DNA of 64,000 nucleotides. Source: Snodgrassella gandavensis. Lineage in GTDB: Bacteria; Pseudomonadota; Gammaproteobacteria; Burkholderiales; Neisseriaceae. Position numbers and translations under genes: made by a program. Where the stretch lies: positions 124,001 through 188,000 of the forward strand of contig NZ_CAJZCE010000001.1 of the NCBI RefSeq assembly GCF_914768025.1, written 5' to 3'. A model generated the notes under the pieces. That model was not told the origin of the DNA, did no database searches, and saw only the letters and a program-made list of their open reading frames with translations. Below are positions 56,590 through 64,000 of the stretch, piece by piece; position 1 is the first letter of the stretch; each line of letters begins with the position of its first letter.

Positions 56590-57786
56590 TTATGAAAATT
56601 GTTTTGCTGTTGTGCGGCTATATGATGCAAAACTGGTTTTGATGAGTAGTAGTGCGGCGATAAAAATTAATGCGGAACTTAAGAAAATTCCCGGTATGCC
56701 CTGATGGTCATAGATGAAGCCGCCTATGGCCGCAGCTAAGCCGATGGCAAATTGTATGGCTGCCACAGACAGGCCGCCCATCATTTCGGCTTTGTTGGCC
56801 AATGTAATGGCTATCCATGTCGACCAGCCGACAGGTAGAAAACCAAACATGAAACCCCATGCAACAATAAGTGCTGAATCGGTGGCCGGATTGTTGTGGC
56901 TGAACAGTAATGTAACGGCCAGAATAAATAAAATGATGTGGCTGATTATCATGGTTGGTTTAAAGTGTTTATGCATTATCCATCCGGCGATAATAGTGCC
57001 GGCAAAATTGCCGATGCCGAAAATTAGTAACAGTATGGATAAGGTATTAGCTGGCAGGGCAAGGGTATGTTGCAGAAAAGGTCTTAAGTAGGTGAAGAAA
57101 ATATGATAGCCGCCATAGCTGAAGATGGTGGCCAGCATTCCGGTGGCTACCCATGGCTGTTTTAAGAGTAAGAGCATCTGTTTAAAGTTGCTATCAGCTT
57201 GCGCCGGCAGGGCGGGTAAGGAGAGGAATTGCCAGATAAATGCGGCAAGGCCTAAAAGTGCGGTGAGCAGGAAGACGCTTCTCCAGCCGATGAGGTTGCC
57301 CAGATAACTGGCCAATGGCAGGGAAATGATGGTGGCCACGGATACGCCGGCGTAGACGATGCTGAGCGCGCGCGAAATTTCTTTTTCCGGTACCAGTTGT
57401 ATGGTTACGGCAGATGCTAATGACCAGAAACTGCCGACACATAGTCCTAATATGCAACGTCCGCTAAGCAGTAGAATATAGTTTGGGGCAAAGGCAATTA
57501 ATGTATTTGCTGCTATTAACATGGCAGACATGATTAATAAAACTGTGCGCCTGTTGGTGGTTTTGGCTACTGATGAAAGGAAGAGGCTGGCTATTACGGC
57601 AAAAATACCTACTGCGGTAACAGTTTGCCCTGCCATGCCTTCAGTGATGTGCAGGGATTTGGCTATTGGTGTTAGCAGGCTAATTGGGACAAATTCGGCG
57701 CTGATGAGGCTGGTAACGCCCATGAATAATGAGAAAACGGCAGACCAGTGTGCTGTTGCTGGTGGCTGATGGGTTTGCTGCTGCAT
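56590..57786 (-). CDS. DHA1-type MFS efflux transporter, NepI/AraJ-like
   Basis: 398 residues from ATG 57786 with CGGAGA upstream; an ATG at 57819 is less supported. Twelve hydrophobic segments. SLISAEFVPISLLTPIAKSL in TM1, SGRCILGLCVGSFWSLASA in TM4 and FGFLPVGWSTWIAITL in the C-half are close to the purine ribonucleoside exporter NepI. It neighbours guaA (purine synthesis) on the same strand, which fits, but the substrate is not proven. Confidence 0.85.
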   Translation of the reverse strand: MQQQTHQPPATAHWSAVFSLFMGVTSLISAEFVPISLLTPIAKSLHITEGMAGQTVTAVGIFAVIASLFLSSVAKTTNRRTVLLIMSAMLIAANTLIAFAPNYILLLSGRCILGLCVGSFWSLASAVTIQLVPEKEISRALSIVYAGVSVATIISLPLASYLGNLIGWRSVFLLTALLGLAAFIWQFLSLPALPAQADSNFKQMLLLLKQPWVATGMLATIFSYGGYHIFFTYLRPFLQHTLALPANTLSILLLIFGIGNFAGTIIAGWIMHKHFKPTMIISHIILFILAVTLLFSHNNPATDSALIVAWGFMFGFLPVGWSTWIAITLANKAEMMGGLSVAAIQFAIGLAAAIGGFIYDHQGIPGIFLSSALIFIAALLLIKTSFASYSRTTAKQFS

Positions 57787-58220
57787 TATTGCTGAATCTC
57801 CGTTATCTGGTTTGTGCAATTGATGTGGTATTGGTTTTTTAGAGTCGTGTAGGCATTTACTATGTTTTTTGTGGATGTTTTATTGGCTGATTGATTCTTT
57901 CAGGCTGTTTGGAAAAGTATAAGTAGCTAAAATTTCTATGTAAAATACTTATACTTTATGGTAATTGATGCCTGAAAAGCATGGTTTGAAGATTTTTGAA
58001 GGATGATATGTACTGGAATTTGCTTGGGGGGAGTGAAGTAAATGCTGGCTTTAGATGGCGAAGATAAATAAGTGAAAGAATGATAGATGATGTAATCAGC
58101 TTGTAGTTGGAAATTAGATTTAGTATGCAAGTATTGCTGTTATTGTTTCTGAAAAATGAGTTTTTTATTGCTGGTGGCAGGAATAAGCAGGGTTTTGAGG
58201 CTAGGGTATGCTGAAAAAGA
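57787..58220. other. intergenic region with long inverted repeat
   Basis: 434 bases upstream of the NepI-like gene. A perfect 12-bp inverted repeat aaagtataagta / tacttatacttt sits at 57914-57925 and 57956-57967. No gene seen. Confidence 0.5.
57914..57967. promoter_or_regulatory. 12-bp inverted repeat upstream of NepI-like gene
   Basis: Arms of 12 bp with a 30-base spacer, ~130 bases before the transporter start. The AT-rich arms and distance suit a pair of binding sites for a dimeric regulator, or a looped RNA hairpin. Confidence 0.4.
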
Positions 58221-58247
58221 AAAAGCCTTGTGTGAACAAGGCTTTTT
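58221..58247 (-). terminator. guaA terminator
   Basis: aaaaagccttg / caaggcttttt with tgtgaa-type loop; the minus strand continues CTTTTTC. Confidence 0.92.
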
Positions 58248-58275
58248 GGTTTGCGTTAATATGGTGTGGGCGCTG

Positions 58276-59841
58276 TTATTCCCACTCAATGGTAGCAGGT
58301 GGTTTGCCGCTGACATCATAAACCACGCGGTTGATGCCGCGGACTTCGTTGATGATGCGGTTGGAAACGCGGCCGAGTAAGTCGTAAGGCAGGTGTGCCC
58401 AGTGGGCGGTCATGAAGTCGCTGGTAATGACTGCACGCAAGGCTACCACGTATTCGTAGGTGCGGCCGTCTCCCATGACGCCTACGGATTTTACCGGCAG
58501 GAAAACGGCAAATGCCTGACTGGTTTTGTCGTACCAGGATAGGCCATCTTCATCACAGGTGTTACGCAATTCTTCGATAAAGATGTGATCGGCACGGCGC
58601 AGTAAGTCGGCATACTCGCGTTTAACTTCGCCCAGAATACGCACGCCCAGGCCGGGGCCGGGGAAGGGATGACGGTATACCATGTCGCGTGGTAGTCCCA
58701 GAGCTACGCCTAGTTCGCGCACTTCGTCTTTGAAGAGGTCGCGCAGTGGTTCCAGCAGTTGCAGATTGAGGGTTTCCGGCAGGCCGCCTACGTTGTGATG
58801 GCTTTTGATGGCATGCGCTTTTTTGGTTTTGGCGCCGGCACTTTCAATTACATCAGGGTAGATGGTGCCTTGTGCCAGCCATTTGGCGTTTTGGCGTTTG
58901 CCGGCTTCGCGCTGGAAGACTTCGACAAATTCGGCACCGATGATTTTGCGTTTGCGTTCGGGGTCGGTTTCGCCGGCGAGTTTTTCGAGGAAGTCGACAG
59001 ACGCATCGACGTGAATTACGTTTACGCCAAGGTTTTTGCCGAACATGTCCATAACCATTTGCGCTTCCTGATAGCGCAACAGGCCATGATCAACGAAAAC
59101 GCAGGTAAGCTGGTTGCCGATGGCACGGTGAATCAGGGCTGCGGCTACGGATGAATCCACGCCACCGGAAAGACCCAGAATAACTTCATCGGTGCCTACC
59201 TGTTCGCGAATTTTGGTAATGGCTTCTTCGATGTAGTTTGGCATTGTCCAGCTTGGTTTGGCCTGACAGATGTCCAGTACAAAGCGGTTGATTAGTTCAC
59301 GCCCTTGTTTGGTATGGGTAACTTCGGGGTGAAACTGTACGCCATAGAAGTGTTTTTGCGGGTTTTCGATGATGGCATAAGGGCAGCTAGGGGTATGGCC
59401 AATGCTTTTGAAGCCTTCTGGCAGTTTGCTGACTTTGTCGCCATGGCTCATCCATACATCCAGTGTGTTGGGCTGGTTGTCGAAAATACCATTGGTAAAC
59501 TGGCTGTCTTCTGTATGCACCTGAGCATAACCGAATTCGCGCTGGTCGCCACCGCTGACTTCCCCACCCATGGTGTGTGCCAGCCATTGCATGCCATAGC
59601 AGATGCCAAGAATGGGGATACCCAGATTAAGGATTTCTGGATTGGCCTGATAGTCTGATTCGTATACTGAATTGGGGCCGCCGGACAGGATAATGCCTTT
59701 GGGGGCGAATGCCTTGATGTCGGCAATGGGCATGTCAAATGAATGTAATTCACAATAAACATGAGCTTCACGTACGCGCCGGGCGATGAGCTGGGTTACT
59801 TGTGAACCAAAATCGAGAATTAAGATTTTATCCTGATTCAT
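58276..59841 (-). CDS. guaA: GMP synthase (glutamine-hydrolysing)
   Basis: 521 residues. Class I amidotransferase domain: GICYGMQW with catalytic Cys near 84 and [14 protein letters not shown]-pyrophosphatase domain from ~207: [17 protein letters not shown]-terminal dimerisation part with [15 protein letters not shown] and final KPPATIEWE. It converts XMP to GMP. Length and order are normal. Confidence 0.98.
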   Translation of the reverse strand: MNQDKILILDFGSQVTQLIARRVREAHVYCELHSFDMPIADIKAFAPKGIILSGGPNSVYESDYQANPEILNLGIPILGICYGMQWLAHTMGGEVSGGDQREFGYAQVHTEDSQFTNGIFDNQPNTLDVWMSHGDKVSKLPEGFKSIGHTPSCPYAIIENPQKHFYGVQFHPEVTHTKQGRELINRFVLDICQAKPSWTMPNYIEEAITKIREQVGTDEVILGLSGGVDSSVAAALIHRAIGNQLTCVFVDHGLLRYQEAQMVMDMFGKNLGVNVIHVDASVDFLEKLAGETDPERKRKIIGAEFVEVFQREAGKRQNAKWLAQGTIYPDVIESAGAKTKKAHAIKSHHNVGGLPETLNLQLLEPLRDLFKDEVRELGVALGLPRDMVYRHPFPGPGLGVRILGEVKREYADLLRRADHIFIEELRNTCDEDGLSWYDKTSQAFAVFLPVKSVGVMGDGRTYEYVVALRAVITSDFMTAHWAHLPYDLLGRVSNRIINEVRGINRVVYDVSGKPPATIEWE

Positions 59842-60554
59842 GCTAGGCTCTTGACAGGTGTTTGAGTATGAAGCGAGTTATTTTAACACTTTTCTGCTTT
59901 TATTTCTGCAAGTGCGCTGTATGCGGAAAACTAATATTGTGAAAAATATGCTATCTATCTGGATAAAATAATTAATGTATTTGTTTTATGGCTGCTGTTA
60001 TTTGGTTTGCTGTTTTGTAGGTTGAATATTTTTATGGTTTTTTTATTCAGCTTCTCTCTTTAATTTTGTGCCAGAAGTTTCAGGATATTGCTAAGCCGGT
60101 TCTGATAGTCGTCATTTTATATATTATTAAAAATGCTTTTGCCAAGCTCTATATAGAAATGAATTTTTTTGTTAATGATGGGCTTAGGTGTAAATGTCAT
60201 ACAGAGTTCAATGGTGTTAGCTTCTTTGTCCAGTCCGTTAGTTGTTCTGATCAAGTTGATTGATTACAGATAGCGGATATGTACTTATTGCCGCTAATAA
60301 AAGTATTGCCAAGCTGGAAGTTTCATTATTTGTTTAGATTGCTAGTCTACAAAGCAGGGATATGAAAGCACTTACTCCGGCAAAAAAACAGCTAAATGCT
60401 TGTATGGGCTCTTGGATTGCATCGCTATTCCTGCATGATTTTTAAGTCTTTGGATTGATAGCCATGCTATTGCTGAGTGTTATTTTTCCACTGAAACCTA
60501 GCTGTAAACTATTGAGGTGGAAGTGCTAATGTTTTATTGATGATGGAACCGGAT
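59842..60554. other. 710-base region without a convincing gene
   Basis: AT-rich. A 65-codon GTG-started frame at 60066-60263 (product begins MCQKFQDIAKPVLIVVILYI) has a hydrophobic start and several Cys but no clear ribosome site; it may be a remnant or a small exported protein. Nothing else supports a feature. Confidence 0.4.
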
Positions 60555-60809
60555 TTAGCGGCATTTGCGCGGGCTTTCACCCTTTAGCTCTTCGTTGGTG
60601 CGGAGGTCGTAAATACGAATAGTAGCTTTGGGAAAGGATGCACATAGGGAATTTTTAACGGTGTAGATGCCAGTGCCATGTGCCAGCAATTTCATTTTAG
60701 GTAATAAATCTTTACCATTTTCATCTTGGGCAGTAAGGCGATAATCTCCGTTGATTGTTATACAGCCGCTTAATAATAATAGCCCTAAAAGATAAGCAGT
60801 TTTTTTCAT
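60555..60809 (-). CDS. small lipoprotein of unknown function
   Basis: 84 residues. Signal peptide MKKTAYLLGLLLLSGC ends in lipobox LLSGC (Cys 16). The mature 69 residues contain two Cys (SLCASF and RKCR), which could form one disulfide, and short beta-like strands (YRLTAQDENGKDLL). AGAGAAATTAGCG precedes ATG. Family not recognised; similar small lipoproteins are common in Neisseriaceae and their phages. Confidence 0.75.
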   Translation of the reverse strand: MKKTAYLLGLLLLSGCITINGDYRLTAQDENGKDLLPKMKLLAHGTGIYTVKNSLCASFPKATIRIYDLRTNEELKGESPRKCR

Positions 60810-61069
60810 CGCTAATTTCTCTTTTTTGTTATTGAAAACAATGGTTATGTTGTGTTTTTAAGTTTTAAATATAACATATTTTAGTAGGTGTCTGTTTAGT
60901 TAAATTTGCAGGAAAGTGGTATGGGGTGAATGAGTAAGTAATGATGTACTTTTTAGTTTATTTTGAGTTGGGTGTGTGTTTTTATTTTGGCTTTTCTGGT
61001 AGTTGTTGATGGCTTTTATTTTATGGAACTGGATTGGATAGTGATTATCAATCGGATTTAAATTTTATT
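60810..61069. other. AT-rich spacer
   Basis: No gene or clear signal seen apart from the smpB terminator that follows at 61070. Confidence 0.5.
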
Positions 61070-61106
61070 AAAAAGGGAAATTGAAAAATATCAATTTCCC
61101 TTTTTA
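61070..61106 (-). terminator. smpB terminator
   Basis: aaaaagggaaattga / tcaatttcccttttt, a 15-bp stem with a six-base loop, 23 bases after the smpB stop. Confidence 0.93.
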
Positions 61107-61128
61107 AGATTTTATGATTTGGCATGAG

Positions 61129-61575
61129 TTAGCGAGCCTGTTTCATTAGCCGTTGTTTTTCACGGTTCCAGTCTTTTTCTTTGCTGCTCTGGCGTTTGTC
61201 GTGCTGTTTTTTACCTTTGGCTAAGCCCATGTCGATTTTGACATAGCCATGGCTGTAATGCATGTTGACGGGGACGAGGGTATAGCCACTACGTTCTACT
61301 TTGCCAATCAGTTTGTTGATTTCAGATTGATTCAGTAGAAGTTTCCGCTGGCGTACTGGATCGGGTTTGACGTGATCGGAGGCGGTAGGCAATGCGGTGA
61401 TATGGCTGCCGACTAAGTAGAAGGCACCTTTTTTCCACTGGATATAGCTTTCCTTGATTTGTACTCGGCCTGCACGAATGGCTTTGACTTCCCAGCCTTC
61501 CAGAACGATGCCGGCTTCTATCTGTTCTTCAATAAAGTAATCGTGAAAGGCTTTTTTATTGTTGATAATGCTCAT
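61129..61575 (-). CDS. smpB: SsrA-binding protein SmpB
   Basis: 148 residues. [20 protein letters not shown] and [18 protein letters not shown] are the tmRNA-binding OB-fold; the tail [20 protein letters not shown] is the basic helix that enters the mRNA channel. It works with tmRNA (ssrA, not seen in this window) to rescue stalled ribosomes. Confidence 0.97.
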   Translation of the reverse strand: MSIINNKKAFHDYFIEEQIEAGIVLEGWEVKAIRAGRVQIKESYIQWKKGAFYLVGSHITALPTASDHVKPDPVRQRKLLLNQSEINKLIGKVERSGYTLVPVNMHYSHGYVKIDMGLAKGKKQHDKRQSSKEKDWNREKQRLMKQAR

Positions 61576-61677
61576 ATTGGTTTTCTGCTACGCTGTATTT
61601 TTGTGTCTATTTTAGCAGAAAGAATGGGTAATGGAGACAGATTACTATTAAAGCTGATGGGAATAGATGGAATAAAT

Positions 61678-61707
61678 AAAAAACCGATTGGGTTAATCGG
61701 TTTTTTA
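61678..61707. terminator. terminator of the MHS transporter gene
   Basis: aaaccgatt / aatcggttt with a five-base loop, A-run before and T-run after, so it can work in both directions. It lies 7 bases past the stop at 61714. Confidence 0.9.
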
Positions 61708-61713
61708 TCTGTT

Positions 61714-63054
61714 TTAGTTTTCAATTTCTTGTCGATGGGTTTCGGGTAGCAGCAGCACGGCGAGCATGCTAAGCACACAGGAGGCGATCAGAAACCAGCC
61801 AACGTACACGGTACCTTGTAAGCTGTATTCTTTAACTAGCCATGCGGCGGTAAAGGGTGTAAGTGAACCGCCTAGGATGCCGCCGAAGCTGAAAGATATG
61901 GCCGCACCGGTATAACGTACGTTGGTAGGAAATATTTCCGGTAAAAAGGCAGCCAGTGGTGTCCATAGAATGCCCATAACGAATAAGGAAAAGGACAGAA
62001 ATATGGCGGCAACGGTTGTACTGTCACAATTGATTAAATCACCGTACAAGTAACCGATTATTACGGTTAGGATGCCACCGATTAAAAATATCGGACGGCG
62101 GCCGATTTTATCGGAAAGCCATGCTGAGACGGGCGAACCTAAAGCCATAAATACTATGGCACCCATCAGGATGAATAGGTAGTCAATTTTGTTGAATAAT
62201 GCTGCGCTTTGCCATGGATGCTGTGTGGTGGCATATTGCAGGGAAAATACAGTAGACAGAAAAAACAGGGTAAAGCATGACATGGCCGCCAGTGAGCCAA
62301 GGATAAGCTGTTTGTAATGCTTACGGACGGTATCAGCCAGCGGCACTTTTACTGCATTCTGTTTGGCAACCATGCTGCGAAAGGCATTGCTTTCAATAAT
62401 GGACATGCGGACATACATGCCAAGGCCAACTAGCACTATGCTCAGCAGAAACGGAATACGCCAGCCCCAAGCCATCATTTGTTCGTTGCTCAGGCTTTTG
62501 GACAGGATAATGAATATCAGGCTGGCGGTGATGAAGCCGATAGGAGGCCCGATTTGTGGAAACATGGCGAAGAGGGCGCGTTTGCCTCTGGGGGCGTTTT
62601 CGGTAGCCAGTAGGGCGGCACCACCCCATTCGCCACCCAGCCCAAGCCCCTGACAGAAGCGCAGGATGCATAAACAAATTGGTGCAAAGATGCCAGCTTG
62701 TTGGTAGGTTGGCAGAAAACCAATCAGGGTGGTGCTGATGCCCATGATGAGCAATGATGCTATTAAGGTGGTTTTGCGGCCGACTTTGTCGCCGAAATGG
62801 CCGAACAGTGCTGCACCAATGGGGCGGGCGATAAAGGCGATGCCGAAGGTTAGAAATGAGTGCATGACGGCAAGTGCTGGATCCTTGTTTTCAAAAAATA
62901 GGGCATCCAGTACCAGTGCGGCGGCCAGGCCGTATATGTAGAAGTCGTAAAATTCTACGGCTGTACCCACTAAGCTGGCAACAGCAACTTTAGTAGGGGA
63001 ATTTTGGCTAATTGGAGGTGCAGATTTGAGCTGCGATGCGGGTGTGTTAGTCAT
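61714..63054 (-). CDS. metabolite:H+ symporter (MHS family MFS, ProP/ShiA/KgtP-like)
   Basis: 446 residues, twelve hydrophobic segments. VASLVGTAVEFYDFYIYGLA in TM1 and FGDKVGRKTTL in loop 2-3 are MHS marks; RFCQGLGLGGEWGGAALLA in TM4 is highly typical, and WLSDKIGRRP marks the second half. MHS members take up proline, betaine, shikimate, citrate or oxoglutarate; the sequence alone does not decide. Stand-alone, downstream of ilvC on the same strand. Confidence 0.9.
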   Translation of the reverse strand: MTNTPASQLKSAPPISQNSPTKVAVASLVGTAVEFYDFYIYGLAAALVLDALFFENKDPALAVMHSFLTFGIAFIARPIGAALFGHFGDKVGRKTTLIASLLIMGISTTLIGFLPTYQQAGIFAPICLCILRFCQGLGLGGEWGGAALLATENAPRGKRALFAMFPQIGPPIGFITASLIFIILSKSLSNEQMMAWGWRIPFLLSIVLVGLGMYVRMSIIESNAFRSMVAKQNAVKVPLADTVRKHYKQLILGSLAAMSCFTLFFLSTVFSLQYATTQHPWQSAALFNKIDYLFILMGAIVFMALGSPVSAWLSDKIGRRPIFLIGGILTVIIGYLYGDLINCDSTTVAAIFLSFSLFVMGILWTPLAAFLPEIFPTNVRYTGAAISFSFGGILGGSLTPFTAAWLVKEYSLQGTVYVGWFLIASCVLSMLAVLLLPETHRQEIEN

Positions 63055-63078
63055 AATTTTTCTTGGGCTCAGGGTTGA

Positions 63079-63116
63079 AAAAAGCTTGTATATGAAAATG
63101 CATACACAAGCTTTTT
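63079..63116 (-). terminator. ilvC terminator
   Basis: aaaaagcttgt / acaagcttttt with a 16-base loop, partly paired further in (tat/ata). 32 bases after the ilvC stop. Confidence 0.85.
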
Positions 63117-63147
63117 GTTTGGGTACAAGCTGGCTTAGGCAGCTAAA

Positions 63148-64000
<853 letters not shown>

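Noticed and set aside
60066-60263. 65-codon GTG-started frame with hydrophobic start
   Set aside because: No ribosome site and no family; kept only as a note in the intergenic entry.

Overview
The window is a piece of a Neisseriaceae (Betaproteobacteria) chromosome. The ribosomal protein S1, RuvB, ClpB, IspG and Der products read as close relatives of Neisseria proteins, and the gene orders cmk-rpsA-ihfB and rlmN-pilW-rodZ-ispG-hisS-yfgM-der-hfq fit that family. The modest GC content, AT-rich spacers and many decayed genes suggest a host-restricted member such as the bee-gut genus Snodgrassella. The genus is an inference from memory, not something shown by a search.

Bases 1 to about 13.05 kb are the right part of a long-tailed prophage. 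From left to right it holds the end of a tape-measure gene, a run of tail-tip and fibre genes with two paralogous carbohydrate-binding-like proteins at its ends, a membrane protein with a degenerate J domain (probable moron), two holin-like membrane genes, a RelB/DinJ-YoeB toxin-antitoxin pair between near-identical terminator repeats, a tiny membrane ORF, an M15 endopeptidase endolysin, and an overlapping Rz/Rz1 spanin pair. Two inverted repeats sharing a 10-base core lie between the last phage gene and the host gene prmB and may mark the phage-host junction.

From 13.2 to 24.6 kb host genes (prmB, CYTH triphosphatase, clpB, flavodoxin-fold oxidoreductase, tetR, tRNA-Ser, yaaA, metZ, trxA) alternate with decayed sequence: a serine-hydrolase tail, a frameshifted umuC, an N-terminally truncated MMPL transporter, and a broken reading frame beside the tRNA. 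From 25 to 49.6 kb lies dense housekeeping DNA: an MFS carrier, phosphohexomutase, ruvB, aroA, cmk-rpsA-ihfB, zapE, ndk, rlmN to hfq, an EmrE-like SMR pump, queH, tpx, thyA-folA and dusA. bamB, which sits between yfgM and der in enterobacteria, is absent.

From 49.8 to 58 kb the DNA is accessory: a large 37-residue-repeat protein with a DUF2971-like C-terminus, a CsbD-like stress protein, an orphan membrane protein, a 1 kb stretch of remnants, a LysR regulator, and a hydrolase/NepI-like efflux pair. The right end returns to core genes: guaA, a small lipoprotein, smpB, an MHS-family symporter and ilvC, which runs off the window.

The best candidates for new biology are the repeat/DUF2971 protein, the structured rpsA leader with a possible pseudoknot, and the J-domain-like and toxin-antitoxin cargo genes of the prophage.
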